DNA of 64,000 nucleotides from Aradus depressus (GCA_963662175.1 OY759224.1:8854550-8918549); one strand, 5' to 3'; positions 20,050 to 30,649 are shown, numbered from the stretch's first letter. A program made the numbers and translations. The notes: a model not told the origin generated them from the letters alone.

Positions 20050-20811
20050 TTTTATTATATTATTTATTTTATGAAGGTTTAATAGCTTGAGATATAAAAA
20101 TAATAATAAAATACGTGAAGGTAGACTTTGAGCTTGAGGACAAATTAGAGTTGAAGTAAGGGTCGTTCACTTATCCCCTTTTTAGTGTGACACTCTTAAA
20201 GGGACTTCTTGTTCCCTTTTATCCGTCCCTACAGGATGACATCTCCATTTGACAGTTAACGATCTCTCGTTAGATATAATAGTCTAGTCGGCACGACTTT
20301 TCACCTACATTTCTTTATTCAGACTAACACCATCAACCCATGTTCTCTTCTGATCCCTTTTTCTGGCTATTGGATGGGCACAAGATTGTTAAAGTAGCTT
20401 CTAGAACACAAACCTGCACATATTGGGGTTATTTACCGGTCATTTTACATAAAATCCAGGGCCCCGGGAGGAAGTTTATTTATTTAAGTAATTACTTTTC
20501 CCACATAACGATTTTTGACGTGAAAACGTCTATTCGCTCAGTGATAGCCGGTCAAACGTTCTTGTATTACTTGTTATTTCAATCGCTAATAACTACGAGA
20601 CTAAAAATGCTATAACAACGGTTGAGGTCACAATGGATAGAGCATGTCTGTACGTGTTTGTTGTGCAGTGTTTGTTTTGCCTGTGACGTTATCGGGCTAG
20701 TGTGGGCGCCGGCGGATGATTGTTGCGAATTAGCGTTGTGTAAAATTAGAAATTAGTGTAGTGTGATAACGCGTTTAGATAGGACTTTGATTCGGGTGTC
20801 ATTGTAAAGAG
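20050..20811. other. Probably single-copy sequence upstream of a short basic ORF
   Basis: No repeat matched elsewhere in the window. A 91-codon frame with an ATG at 20340 has no domain and no coding look. A short GC-rich stretch near 20700-20725 (GTGGGCGCCGGCGGATG) is unusual for this AT-rich window and could belong to a promoter or 5' untranslated exon; this is a guess. Confidence 0.3.
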
Positions 20812-20911
20812 CTTGAGGAGCACTATTAGGACTCAAAGTGAAACAATAAAAATATTCGCCGAAATATATGTAAAAATCGGTATTAAATTGAAAATTGCAA
20901 AGGAATTAAAG

Positions 20912-21100
20912 ATGTCATCTCATATGAATCGTAAACATGCGCGGAATTATAGAAAACGCAAATCAGAGGAAAGCTTGCATCAAAAGAAATTTAAAAACCT
21001 AAAAATTCTAGTGCCTAGCAAACGCAAGAGCTACGGCAGCATCGAAAAGAAGATGAAAAAACGTTTTCACGGAAAAACTACGGCGTGGACCTTGACTTAA
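20912..21100 (+). CDS. Short basic protein, hypothetical
   Basis: 62 codons from the first ATG (TCTCATATG follows); the frame is open upstream to about 20813. The predicted product is very rich in Lys, Arg and Ser, with RNYRKRKSEE and KRKSYGSIEKKMKKR, the look of a nuclear or nucleolar tail. It lies outside the repeat families found here. It could be the start exon of a host gene or of a transposase; no family is recognised and no splice sites are proven. Confidence 0.25.
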   Translation: MSSHMNRKHARNYRKRKSEESLHQKKFKNLKILVPSKRKSYGSIEKKMKKRFHGKTTAWTLT

Positions 21101-21119
21101 TTTGCTTTTTTTTTCACGA

Positions 21120-21375
21120 TATTATTGACTTCCCACACTTTCGAAATTGGATGCATTTTTCAGAATTAGAAACAAAATATCTGGATAGGCGGGATTCTAT
21201 TAATATGGTAGACTTACCTCTCATATCGCCTTAACGTATCGGTATGAAATTTTGTATGATGATTCAGAAGTCCCTGAATAAGGCATATATTGATTTTCAA
21301 TCAAATCCATGATTGGTTTCAGAGGGAGAGAGAAAACTAAATTGATTAATTCCTCAGCAATACAAAGTATAGGTA
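21120..21375 (+). repeat. Dispersed repeat family B, fragment
   Basis: TATCGGTATGAAATTTTG, GATTTTCAATCAAATCC and GGTTTCAGAGGGAGAGAG match family B internal blocks. Confidence 0.5.
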
Positions 21376-21454
21376 TCAAAAATTTGATAAAAAATATAAT
21401 GAATTTCCTTCAAATTACGTCCTTGTAATATCAAGTATTACACATTATTATAAA

Positions 21455-21695
21455 TATTGAGATTGATATAATTGGTTTTTCAAATTTTTTTTTTCAAGAG
21501 GGGATCCTATCTTCGAGGTTTTTTGAACCCAAAAAATCTTTTGTGATGAAAATCACATTGAAGGGTATTCCATCATTGTGCCGTCACATCAATCAGACGT
21601 CAGACCATCACATCAAGTGCAGAGCTCTCCCGTCTTTCCACTTTTATATATCAGTATGGGCACCTATATGTAGACATATATAAAATTCACATTTA
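21455..21695 (+). repeat. Repeat family J, copy 1
   Basis: About 240 bp, from TTTCAAGAGGGGATCCTATC through TCAATCAGACGTCAGACC to TGGGCACCTATATGTAGACA. It is repeated almost unchanged, but inverted, at 52385-52630. No frame, no terminal inverted repeat and no tRNA boxes that I can see, so the class is open. Confidence 0.65.
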
Positions 21696-21734
21696 ATACA
21701 ACATTTTATTATCAGGACCAGAGAAAATCACAAT

Positions 21735-21782
21735 ATTTCACAAAATATATAGGAGTACTTTCGGTATTGATACCATCTTACA
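21735..21782 (-). mobile_element. PLE ribozyme end, broken by a SINE junction
   Basis: GGAGTACTTTCGGTATTGAT and ACCATCTT match the PLE end at 7789; the motif stops inside CUGA, where SINE text begins, so the core is cut. Confidence 0.6.
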
Positions 21783-21957
21783 GTACCTGACATCGTACAG
21801 GCTCGGGACCATCGCTTAACGTCCCATCCGAAGGACGGCGTGCTTAAGTTTATTTTACCTCCCAGATAAAATAAACTAAGAGCCTCGGTCGGGTTTCGAA
21901 CCCACGATCTTGAGCTCAGAAGACAAACACGCATATCACTGAGCTACCGGCGCCCTC
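21783..21957 (-). mobile_element. tRNA-derived SINE, head half
   Basis: From TACCTGACATCGTACAGG to GAGCTACCGGCGCCC with a good box B (GGGTTTCGAACCCACG). The tail half is missing at the junction with the PLE end, so the two were probably joined by deletion or recombination. Confidence 0.8.
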
Positions 21958-21959
21958 CT

Positions 21960-23000
21960 TTTTCATTATATTTTTTATTATGTGTTTCACAATATAAAAA
22001 AGTTAGATATCAATAAAAATTTGGTGTGTCTGCACGCGTGCATTTTGTGACAGACAGGCCACGGTCATTACAACAGTTTAGTATATGAACTATTCAGAAT
22101 AGTGAGTACAGAGTTTCTCATTCTGTTGTCGATTATTTATTCTCACTAGTAGACTCCCTTGAGTTATTTTTCGATCCACCAGGAAGTTTTTGAACTTAGT
22201 AAACACAACAGTAAGCTGATCAGGAGAGCGAAAGACCCGAAAGATGAAGAAGTGTCCTGAAAGTATTTTTCCAGAAGTAAGTAAGGAAACGTCGTGTATT
22301 TATGAACTGTTCTCTCAGGAGGCTTTCTACAGGATAAAAAATTCATGAGATAGCCGTCAAACAAGAGTATAACCACGTAACTCACTTCCAGAGAATCTAC
22401 GTGAAGACAGTCTGATTGTTTACACCGTATGGAACAGGAGAAAGATGTGTCTAGAGGTGTTGGGTACGGTCCAGGACAGTGGCGTCCCCAAAGAGTTCAC
22501 AAGATTATCTGGTCTTTTATAATATAAAAATTTATAATTTATTCTGGGAAAATACACTGCAACAACGAATTTTATTTAATTTTTTTTTTTATATATTATT
22601 CTTTATTAGGCTATTTTTAAAGTGAGTCTACATTGGTAAAGGGAGTGGTGTATCAGGTCTGTTAGATAACAGTTATTTATAGGGTAAGTATGGCAACATC
22701 GCATTCCTTCTACTAGAAGGAAGATTGCTTTGGAAAACAAAGAACGCGGGCTACACATTGTCTTCTATTAACAATTATTCCCACCTCTAAAGTCACAACT
22801 AAGACCGAACGGACTATAGTTACAGGATGAAATTAATGTTAAAAAAAAAAAAAAATTGGTCAAGAAAATAAACAATTAAATTGTTTATAACAATCCTGAT
22901 CATTTTGGCTCAATTTACACCTAATTCTCAATGTTTATGATTTTTTCAGATATTTCTGAGCCATTTTTTTGGTGATAAGGGTGGGCACAGCAATTTTTAA
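21960..23000. other. Unassigned sequence, possibly single-copy
   Basis: About 1 kb with no repeat found elsewhere in the window and no domain in any frame. The stretch 22170-22500 has even base composition and might contain host exon sequence, but I cannot support a call. Confidence 0.3.
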
Positions 23001-23004
23001 GCGT

Positions 23005-23320
23005 TTTTCCTGAAGAATGTTTACCAAAATGCGTAACGGAAATACATCATATGTATTGTTGAATTTGTGCTTCAATGAGCTTTCATTTGAAACCCTACAC
23101 TTGTTTTTTCATTTTCCAATTTACCCCCTGAAATTAAGCCCCAAAATCAAAATTCAACTTTTTATACTTCACGTTTATAATTGGGCCACCACACTCTCTG
23201 TGCTAAATTTCATATTTACGTCGAATAGTTTTAGAGAAAATCAGACAGACGGACACTGAAGTGATTCCATAAGTGTTCCGTTTTGCTAATTTTGGCACGG
23301 ATCTTTAAAACGATAGTTAT
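23005..23320 (+). repeat. Dispersed invertebrate-type repeat
   Basis: GAGCTTTCATTTGAAACCC, CAGACAGACGGACACTGAAG and GATTCCATAAGTGTTCCG resemble, from memory, a repeat end that is widespread in insects and other invertebrates. Only this copy is in the window. Confidence 0.35.
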
Positions 23321-23329
23321 GGGAAAGAA

Positions 23330-24060
23330 GGGTGTAACAATTCTTCGTAACAAGGGTAGGCCAAAAATTTTGTTACATAATTTATGGACTAAGAAGGAAA
23401 GACCACTGATGTACTAACCAGTTTGAAAACACTGATCCCTAGAAGTGAAAATGATCTACAAATGGAGACTTGGAGGGGTATATTTTGCCCGGGGTAATAA
23501 CGCCACGATATTTTCCTGTTTGACAGAACGAAACAAGCTCTCAGATTATAAGATTGATGTGGTTCAACTCTGAATCACGCATAATGTTCACTGACCTACT
23601 TCCAACCGCCCCCTCCACTCTCCCACTCCATTACTATATTTTTACCATATTATCCAGGACCCCATCAATAAAATAAAAAAATCCTTGTAAATATAATATA
23701 TATATATATTGTTTTAATACAATGTTATTGTATCAACTCATTTTAACTTTCATATAATAATAATAAATTTATTTCCGTTAAACCAATATATGGTAATAGG
23801 ATAAGTCAAAAGAATTTATACATTAAAATAGCTTATAAATTAGATTTATAGCTACTAGAGTCTAACACATGTATGATTAGTAGTAATAACAAAACTATTA
23901 AAAAAAGTAAAATGAAATTAATAACAACTGAATAAATAAATACTTAAAAATATATGAGTTTAAGTTAAAAGTTAATACGTTGACATTTTTATAATAAGTA
24001 GACACATTTTTCAATTTATTAAAAATTAAGATAACTATTTTTCAAAAAACTCTTCAGAAG
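23330..24060. other. Unassigned AT-rich sequence
   Basis: No gene recognised; contains short (AT)n runs near 23695 and 24170. Confidence 0.35.
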
Positions 24061-24184
24061 TGTCTTTATCCCAACGATGTTTCGGGAGGTTCCTACGTCC
24101 CTTCGTTAGGTCCCAATGTGCGAGATATAGAAAAGAAAAAGAAAACAATGTAATTACAACAATATATATTTAAAATATATATAT

Positions 24185-24852
24185 TGTAACATGTAGAAAT
24201 AAGGGGGGGTATGTTAATAAATAAAGAAATATAATAAAGCCATTAACGGGATGTCAGTACTGAGGACTTAAGAAGGGTGGGGGAAGAGAGAGAGAACAGT
24301 GGAAGGAGGGGGAAACGAGTGTGTCGGTGGTTGGAGATAGAGAGTGAAGGAGGAAGGTTGTGGGAAGTTGTGGTTGGAGATAGAGAGTGAAGGAGGAAGG
24401 TTGTGGTTGGAGATAGAGAGTGAAGGAGGAAGGTTGTGGTTGAAGAGAGAGAGAGTGGAAGTGGACGGTTCGTTTTTTTTGAGAGAGTTCGCTGGAGTAG
24501 TGAAGAGTTTTTGTTTGGAGTTAGAAGTCTGGAGGAAGTCAGGAAAAAAGGCAGATTGATGGAAAAATAAAGGAAGGATCGGAGAGCCGTATGATGAACT
24601 AAGAAGAGCAGTGGAGAAGGATTGAAGGACAGATGGTGACCAAGTGAGTGAAAAAAAAAAAATAATTATAAAAAAATAAAACAAATAAATGTTATATGAT
24701 CATGTCTCCAATTTCTATAAAGATTTAAAAAACAAAACAAAAAAAAAAAAAAACTCTATTTATCAATTTTTTTTATTAAAAGAATTCATTTCCCATAACT
24801 AGTTTTTTCAACAAGATAAATAAGAAATAAAGAGGAACTAGTAATTGTTTCA
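24185..24852 (+). repeat. 5' LTR
   Basis: 668 bp, TG...CA ends. Contains three to four copies of a 33-36 bp unit with GTTGGAGATAGAGAGTGAAG (about 24327-24440) and an AATAAA near 24566. Reading it beside the right LTR I saw no difference. The 138-codon minus-strand frame inside is Ser/Pro/Phe-rich low-complexity text from the tandem repeat, not a gene. Confidence 0.9.
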
Positions 24853-24853
24853 T

Positions 24854-24865
24854 TGGCGCCCAACG
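24854..24865 (+). promoter_or_regulatory. tRNA primer binding site
   Basis: TGGCGCCCAACG begins one base after the LTR end. TGG complements the CCA end of a tRNA, as in retrotransposons of the Ty3/Gypsy type; the primer tRNA is not identified. Confidence 0.75.
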
Positions 24866-25002
24866 TTTTGGCAATAAAAATGATGGAATAGAGAAAAAAA
24901 AAAAAAAAAATTTTTTTGAGTTGTCCAAGTTTATAGTTTAGAAATTGCTGTAATATATTTTATGTATTATATTTATTATAGAGGATAGATTTATGAAGCA
25001 AG

Positions 25003-26112
25003 ATGGCGGACGAGGACACAGGTGAGTCGACCCATAGCATGGCGGGAGAGCAAGGTCCGGAGTTTGTTTACGATGGGGAGGCGGGAGAATTAGCTGCAGG
25101 AATGGACGGAATCGGGAGTGGCCTCGGCGGATTAGGACTCCGGAACGTAGATAGCGATGTTCGGGAATCTGGATTTGTAGAAGGAACGGGAGAAAATTCT
25201 ATGATAGTCATGAGTCCGCTTATAGGAAGGTCGAATTCGGGGGATGAGGAAGCAAATAAAAAGAAAGACGATAATCCGTTTAATCCGAGCCAATTTGATC
25301 AAATGATGGATCGTATGCAAAATCAATTTGAACAGTTCAATCAACAGTTAAGTTGTAAGATAGAAACTAATAAAAAAGAAATAATCGAGTCGGTTGAGCA
25401 AAGGTTTGGGTTTTTTGAAATACAAATAAGTAAAAATATAGAGCAACTAAGGGGGGAACAACAAAATAATAACACGAATGAAATAATAGTGGAGACAAAA
25501 ACAGATCTTAGTGAAGTTGAAAATAAATGTGAAAATAAATTAATAACAGATGAGAAAAAGAAATTAAATGAAATAGGTAATGCTCAGAAAAATGAATTAG
25601 AAATAAGTAAAAGCAAATCAAATAGAAAGGAAAATAGAAAGGAAAATAGAAAAATAAAATTGAACAAAGAAATAAATAAAGATTATATTCCGTTTAATGC
25701 ATTATGTCGGCTAGGGTTTATTAGAAAAAGTTATACATTTTCAAAAATATCCAAAGATGAAATAAAAAACAAAAATATCGTTATTTTGAAAGTAAAATTA
25801 ACAGAAATAAATTATAAGAAAATTTGTAAAGGAAATTTGGGCCCTATTTGCCAAGAAAGTTGTGATAAGAAAAAATTAAAGAAAACTAATAAAAGAAAAG
25901 CTAAAGTAATGTTGCAGCCAAATTCTAGGAGAATTAGATATCGGAAGATAAAGTTGTACAAATATGAAAATAAACAGAAACAAAGTGCTTACTTTAAAAT
26001 ACCAAAACTAATAAGCTTAATTAAAAATCACACTAAATTAAAGAAAATTAAAAATCACAAGAAATTTAAAAAAAAAAAATTTCCTTCAGATAAACCGATG
26101 GATTATTTTTGA
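25003..26112 (+). CDS. Gag-like protein fused to a lysine-rich tail
   Basis: 369 codons, ATG start in AGATGGCGG. The first 100 residues are acidic and Gly-rich. Residues 90-150 (NPFNPSQFDQMMDRMQNQFE and onward) look like the coiled-coil start of insect Gypsy-type Gag proteins. From residue 150 the protein turns extremely Lys/Asn/Ile-rich with no capsid core and no CCHC knuckle. It ends KKKKFPSDKPMDYF. I infer that an internal deletion joined the start of gag to a sequence from the far end of the element or to drifting A-rich DNA. The open frame implies recent origin; a function, if any, could be RNA binding by the basic tail. Confidence 0.6.
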   Translation: MADEDTGESTHSMAGEQGPEFVYDGEAGELAAGMDGIGSGLGGLGLRNVDSDVRESGFVEGTGENSMIVMSPLIGRSNSGDEEANKKKDDNPFNPSQFDQMMDRMQNQFEQFNQQLSCKIETNKKEIIESVEQRFGFFEIQISKNIEQLRGEQQNNNTNEIIVETKTDLSEVENKCENKLITDEKKKLNEIGNAQKNELEISKSKSNRKENRKENRKIKLNKEINKDYIPFNALCRLGFIRKSYTFSKISKDEIKNKNIVILKVKLTEINYKKICKGNLGPICQESCDKKKLKKTNKRKAKVMLQPNSRRIRYRKIKLYKYENKQKQSAYFKIPKLISLIKNHTKLKKIKNHKKFKKKKFPSDKPMDYF

Positions 26113-26119
26113 TAACAAG

Positions 26120-27091
26120 GAACTCGTAATTGGATTTTTAAATGAACTTATGGCTATGATTTGTGTTTTTATAAATATATTTTTCTTAAATCATAATAAT
26201 TAAAAATAAAACTAAATTATAAATTAAAAGTAATCAGCTAATGAATAAATTGTTTTTATTACGAAGTATCAAATAATAGCTTTGTTGTGTGTTTTTCACC
26301 TTGGAAATAAAGATTTAAAAAAAAAAAATCTAAAATTGAGAAGTCGAAACGATTGAAATATGAAAATCAAAATATAATAAAATTTGAATTGATAGTACGG
26401 TCACTTATAAAACTGGTATCACTAAACCAACATGTTGATGGAAGATAGATTCTGGTGGAGAGACGGACTGCAACTAACGGGATTCTGTGGTACAGGGAGG
26501 TAGTACACACGTCAAATAGGATTATGATAGTTTGACCCATATAAACAATGCATGTAGGTCTGACCTAATGACCGATATCTAGCTAAAAAAAAATTGTAAT
26601 ATAATTCGATTCTTGATATTTTGTGAATCTGTGATGTAGAAAGAATTTATTGAAATCTTGTGTCATGTTGTAAAAATAATAATAATAACATAATAATTAG
26701 CATTATGTGACTTGTCGGTCTTTGCTATGGCAATTTTGTTTTGATCAAGTATGACCTCTTATATCTTCAAATCATGAGAGACCTTGCTCCATGTGTGTGT
26801 GGATCGGCTTGTCTGGGTCATATAAGCCTCGCTTAATTATATGTGTTTTCTTTCTTAGTTTATGAAACTGAATTTGTTTTTTTGGTTATACATGTTCTTA
26901 AATTTTATGGTTATATGTGATATTGTTAAACAAAAAAAAAAAAAAAATGTTTAGTGCCTTCTCCACTCTGAACAAAATTTGGATATTTTAATGTTTTTTT
27001 ATGATAAAAAAAAACAAAATTATTTATTGAAATTATATTATATTTTGAAAAAAAAAAAAAAAAATATTGTTTGCTAGTTAATGTATTATTG

Positions 27092-27139
<48 letters not shown>

Positions 27140-27285
27140 TTTGTTAGTTACCTTTATATAAAAAAAAAAAAATATGGTTTATATGAAATTGTACATGTTA
27201 TAATTATAATATTGGTTAGAGGATTGATTGCATAAGTATTTAAAAATGTTAGAAAGAAAATATTGTATTATTGAAGAGAGAGAGA

Positions 27286-27324
<39 letters not shown>

Positions 27325-27640
27325 TTTGCTAAGTACCTGTACCATTGTTTAAAAAAAAAAAATGTTTGCTAAGTACCTGTACTATTGTTTACCTGTACTG
27401 TACCTGTATGATATAAAAAAAAAAAAGAAAAGAAACTGTTTTCTAGTTACCTCATTATTATAAAAAAAAAAAAAAAAAGAATGTTTACATGAAATTTTAT
27501 ATGTTATATTGTTTAAAATATTGGTTAGATGGTTTATTGAATGTAGTATTTAAAAAAAAATATTATGGTGTTTGTGATGGGGTATTTATAAAAAAAAAAA
27601 AATATTTATTTTCTTCGTTTCATTTTTTTTTTTCATTAAG
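26120..27640. repeat. A-rich internal region of the LTR element
   Basis: Contains at least eight A runs of 10-40 bases. Units such as AATGTTTGCTAAGTACCTGT followed by an A run repeat at about 27322 and 27361, with related text near 27060, 27137 and 27437. No frame. Confidence 0.8.
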
Positions 27641-27650
27641 GGAAAGGATA
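27638..27650 (+). promoter_or_regulatory. Polypurine tract
   Basis: AAGGGAAAGGATA directly before the right LTR, the expected primer site for plus-strand DNA. The three bases ATA intervene before TG. Confidence 0.65.
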
Positions 27651-28318
27651 TGTAACATGTAGAAATAAGGGGGGGTATGTTAATAAATAAAGAAATATAA
27701 TAAAGCCATTAACGGGATGTCAGTACTGAGGACTTAAGAAGGGTGGGGGAAGAGAGAGAGAACAGTGGAAGGAGGGGGAAACGAGTGTGTCGGTGGTTGG
27801 AGATAGAGAGTGAAGGAGGAAGGTTGTGGGAAGTTGTGGTTGGAGATAGAGAGTGAAGGAGGAAGGTTGTGGTTGGAGATAGAGAGTGAAGGAGGAAGGT
27901 TGTGGTTGAAGAGAGAGAGAGTGGAAGTGGACGGTTCGTTTTTTTTGAGAGAGTTCGCTGGAGTAGTGAAGAGTTTTTGTTTGGAGTTAGAAGTCTGGAG
28001 GAAGTCAGGAAAAAAGGCAGATTGATGGAAAAATAAAGGAAGGATCGGAGAGCCGTATGATGAACTAAGAAGAGCAGTGGAGAAGGATTGAAGGACAGAT
28101 GGTGACCAAGTGAGTGAAAAAAAAAAAATAATTATAAAAAAATAAAACAAATAAATGTTATATGATCATGTCTCCAATTTCTATAAAGATTTAAAAAACA
28201 AAACAAAAAAAAAAAAAAACTCTATTTATCAATTTTTTTTATTAAAAGAATTCATTTCCCATAACTAGTTTTTTCAACAAGATAAATAAGAAATAAAGAG
28301 GAACTAGTAATTGTTTCA
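27651..28318 (+). repeat. 3' LTR
   Basis: Same 668-bp length and, by eye, the same sequence as the left LTR, including its internal tandem units. Ends TTGTTTCA before (AT)n. Confidence 0.9.
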
Positions 28319-28332
28319 ATATATATATATAT

Positions 28333-28588
28333 GAAGAGCACGGGGAAAGAACCAGGTTTGTCACTTTTTTCTCGAATGTGAGAAATCGCCACTGCAGTAT
28401 TAGTATATTAAACATATTTCACGATTCACCATCATTATGGGCTTCAAAAAGACGGTTTGTCACTTCGAAAACGGAAGCTGAAAATATGACGTGCGGGGAA
28501 TTGATAGATACAGACTTTCAAACATTAAATTTCAGTTTTCTGAATTTCAACATCTGATGACAAACCTGGTGCTTTGCCCGTGCTCTTC
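28333..28588. mobile_element. MITE with about 35-bp inverted ends
   Basis: GAAGAGCACGGGGAAAGAAC and CAGGTTTGTCA at the left; the right end is their complement with two changes (GGGCAAAGCACC). 256 bp, no frame. Flanked by (AT)n, so a TA target is possible. It starts 14 bp after the LTR element. Confidence 0.8.
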
Positions 28589-28589
28589 A

Positions 28590-28980
28590 TATACCTATAT
28601 TAATCAATTATAAATGATTAAATAAAAAAGTCTAAATAAATAACAAATATATAAATGAATAAATAAAACAATAAGGTACATTGGACTGACCTTTAAGGTG
28701 TGGAGGAACTCTGCCCAAAAAATAAAAGTGAGACTTTGTATCAAATAATGTTTTTGGATTTGAAACACGATTCTCTATTGTGATTATTTTATTTTTGAAC
28801 TGTGAGAAAAAAATTCCGTTTCTGTGTAAAGGGTTTGCTCTAACATAAACATTTTTAGTTGAAGTTTACATTTTTTTATTGTATCTATTGACTTCAAGAA
28901 GTGGGGAAGGACCATAAAAAAATTAATTCCTTTATGAGTTATAGCTTTTTTCAAAAAGAGAAGAGCATTGTTTAGTTATT
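28590..28980. other. Unassigned AT-rich sequence
   Basis: No gene. GGAGGAACTCTGCCCAAAAA near 28703 resembles in reverse the text near 13108 (TTTTTGACAGAGTTCCTCC), a trace of another repeat. Confidence 0.35.
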
Positions 28981-28984
28981 TTAG

Positions 28985-29940
28985 TATAAGGAAGTATTGT
29001 ATTCTACGAAAATCCGAGATCGAGTGTCGTGTCTGTTGTGTGAGTATGTATATGGAACTTTGTGAACGACCAAACTCACAAACTAATGTAGTTATGAACT
29101 TGAAATTTGAAATGAAGATATCACATGTGTTTACATAGATTTGATCAGGTTTTGACCGAAATCAGACGTTTGAGACTACTTTACATCGAGACGTTACAAG
29201 ATACCGCTTATATATCTATGGTAACAGGGAATAAGTTGTTAAGTCGTAGAATGGCTAAAATGAGTTAAGTGTACCGTGATCATCTCCCAAGCCATCTGCG
29301 CACTGTGAAGAAGTTGGGAGCTCAGGACTCTAATACTTTCCGAATTATAAAGATGTGGGTTTCTTGATATCTCGTAAAATTGTGTATGTTCTCGGTTAAA
29401 TCAACTTAATCTACTTCTGTGAAGAATCATTCACGAGATAACTGAATTTAACCATTTATTCACTATTGCAGACTATTCCAAGTGAAGAGAGCGTTTTCGG
29501 TTAAATCAACTTTAGAGAGGCATCATTCACGAGTATTGCAAAAGGTGGTAAATAATTAGGTAAGTGATGGGGAATGATTAGGTAACTAAAGGAAAATCCA
29601 AAAAAGGATTAACAATATTCATTTTCATTCACTACTATAGATTTAGAAGGTATGTGATTAATAATGATGCAAACATAATTTATTCATTCCAAAAACTGGA
29701 TTTACACGATTAATGCAAAAGTAAAAAAGTGCTGCCCTGAAAAGTTACGAATTTAGACTTACCCATTTATTCCCTGTGTCCAGTGATATATGATGACCTA
29801 ATCAAAACTCTCTTCAAATAAAAATGTAGAGACCAAAAATTGTCCTTAATGGACGTTTTGAAACCTTTTTTTAGGAGTTGGCTTGATTTTCGAGAAAACG
29901 GTTAGTCCTACCGAAAAATTTGCGCTTACCAAAAATGTTC
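28985..29940 (+). repeat. Dispersed repeat family E, interrupted by MITE F
   Basis: Left part to 29215 (AAAATCCGAGATCGAGTG, GTTACAAGATACCGCTTAT), right part from 29786 (ATGATGACCTAATCAAAA, AACGGTTAGTCCTACCG). The MITE sits between with an ATATAT duplication. Confidence 0.65.
29216..29785 (-). mobile_element. MITE family F, copy 2
   Basis: 570 bp, inverted relative to copy 1. Ends CTATGGTAACAGGGAATAAG and, on the other strand, CACTGGACACAGGGAATAAA. Target duplication ATATAT at 29210-29215 and 29786-29791. It interrupts family E exactly where other E copies are continuous, confirming the boundaries. Confidence 0.8.
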
Positions 29941-30059
29941 CTTAATAAATTTAAAAAACCTCATGTATCCGATGATATAGTGCCCAAAGAATGTGGAATA
30001 AATTTCCGTAAGAAATATTTTATACATTTCAATTGTAAGACATAGTAACGAATTATATA

Positions 30060-30480
30060 TAAACAGGGTGGACGTGCACCTACGGACCTAAGCATGCATT
30101 TATACCTTTCTCCCAGTTTCCTCAACGAATCTAAGAATACTTTTTTCGCCCAATCTTCTAAAATCTTCCTCTATGAACACAACATTCCCGGAAATGTAGG
30201 GTCTCGTCTGAGCATCTATCGAGGAAGTGAGATGCCGTCTTGACATCAACATCTTCGGCTGTCTGCATATGATTATTTCTCTCCATGACTTCTCCAAAAG
30301 ATCATTAGTATACATTTTTAACCGAGTTCTCCATGCCTCCCGGGATATAAGTATTGACTCTGGGCCAGTGGAAGGCCTTAACACTTTCCTAAAAGCATTC
30401 CAGGACCGCCATCACCTTCCATATAAAATATAATTTAAAATGAAGAATAATCCTCAAATTATTAATTTTAATAGTAATTG
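30060..30480. other. Possible old coding remnant, not identified
   Basis: A 94-codon minus-strand frame (30100-30384) has even amino-acid use (TGPESILISREAWRTRL, RPYISGNVVFIEEDFRRLGE) rather than low-complexity text. No family recognised, no start context. It might be a decayed exon or transposon coding piece. Confidence 0.25.
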
Positions 30481-30640
30481 AGAGCGCTCTCTCCTCACTC
30501 TGATGGACTCCTACTCAACTGCGGGAGTTTTAAATTGTGCCTCCCCATGTTTAGTTATTTAGGGTAGCGTTTTTTAACGAGTATCTGACATCGTACAGAC
30601 TCGGAACCATCGCTTAACGTCCTATCAAAAGGACGGTGTT
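30481..30640 (-). mobile_element. tRNA-derived SINE, old partial copy
   Basis: AGAGCGCTCTCTCCTCACTC, TATCTGACATCGTACAGAC and ACCATCGCTTAACGTCC; head and tail eroded, about 15-20% changed by eye. Confidence 0.65.
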
Positions 30641-30649
30641 CTCAAGATT

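Larger units (their letters stand above)
24185..28318 (+). mobile_element. Complete non-autonomous LTR retrotransposon
   Basis: Two 668-bp direct repeats start TGTAACATG and end TTGTTTCA. Both outer flanks are (AT)n, so a 4-6 bp target duplication (ATAT) is plausible but not provable. A primer binding site (TGGCGCCCAACG) follows the left repeat and a purine tract (AAGGGAAAGG) precedes the right. The interior of about 2.8 kb has only a gag-like frame and long A-rich sequence. Protease, reverse transcriptase, RNase H and integrase are all absent. The element must rely on a related, probably Ty3/Gypsy-type, partner. Orientation is set by primer site and purine tract. Confidence 0.9.

Noticed and set aside
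24065..24115. A further hammerhead motif (minus strand, GGGA...TCCC-GAAA)
   Set aside because: The CUGANGA core reads CTAACGA, stem II has a ten-base loop and stem III is not self-complementary; too degraded to list.
24268..24684. 138-codon minus-strand frame, duplicated at 27734-28150
   Set aside because: It lies in each LTR, antisense, and consists of text from the LTR tandem repeat; the duplication is simply the two LTRs.
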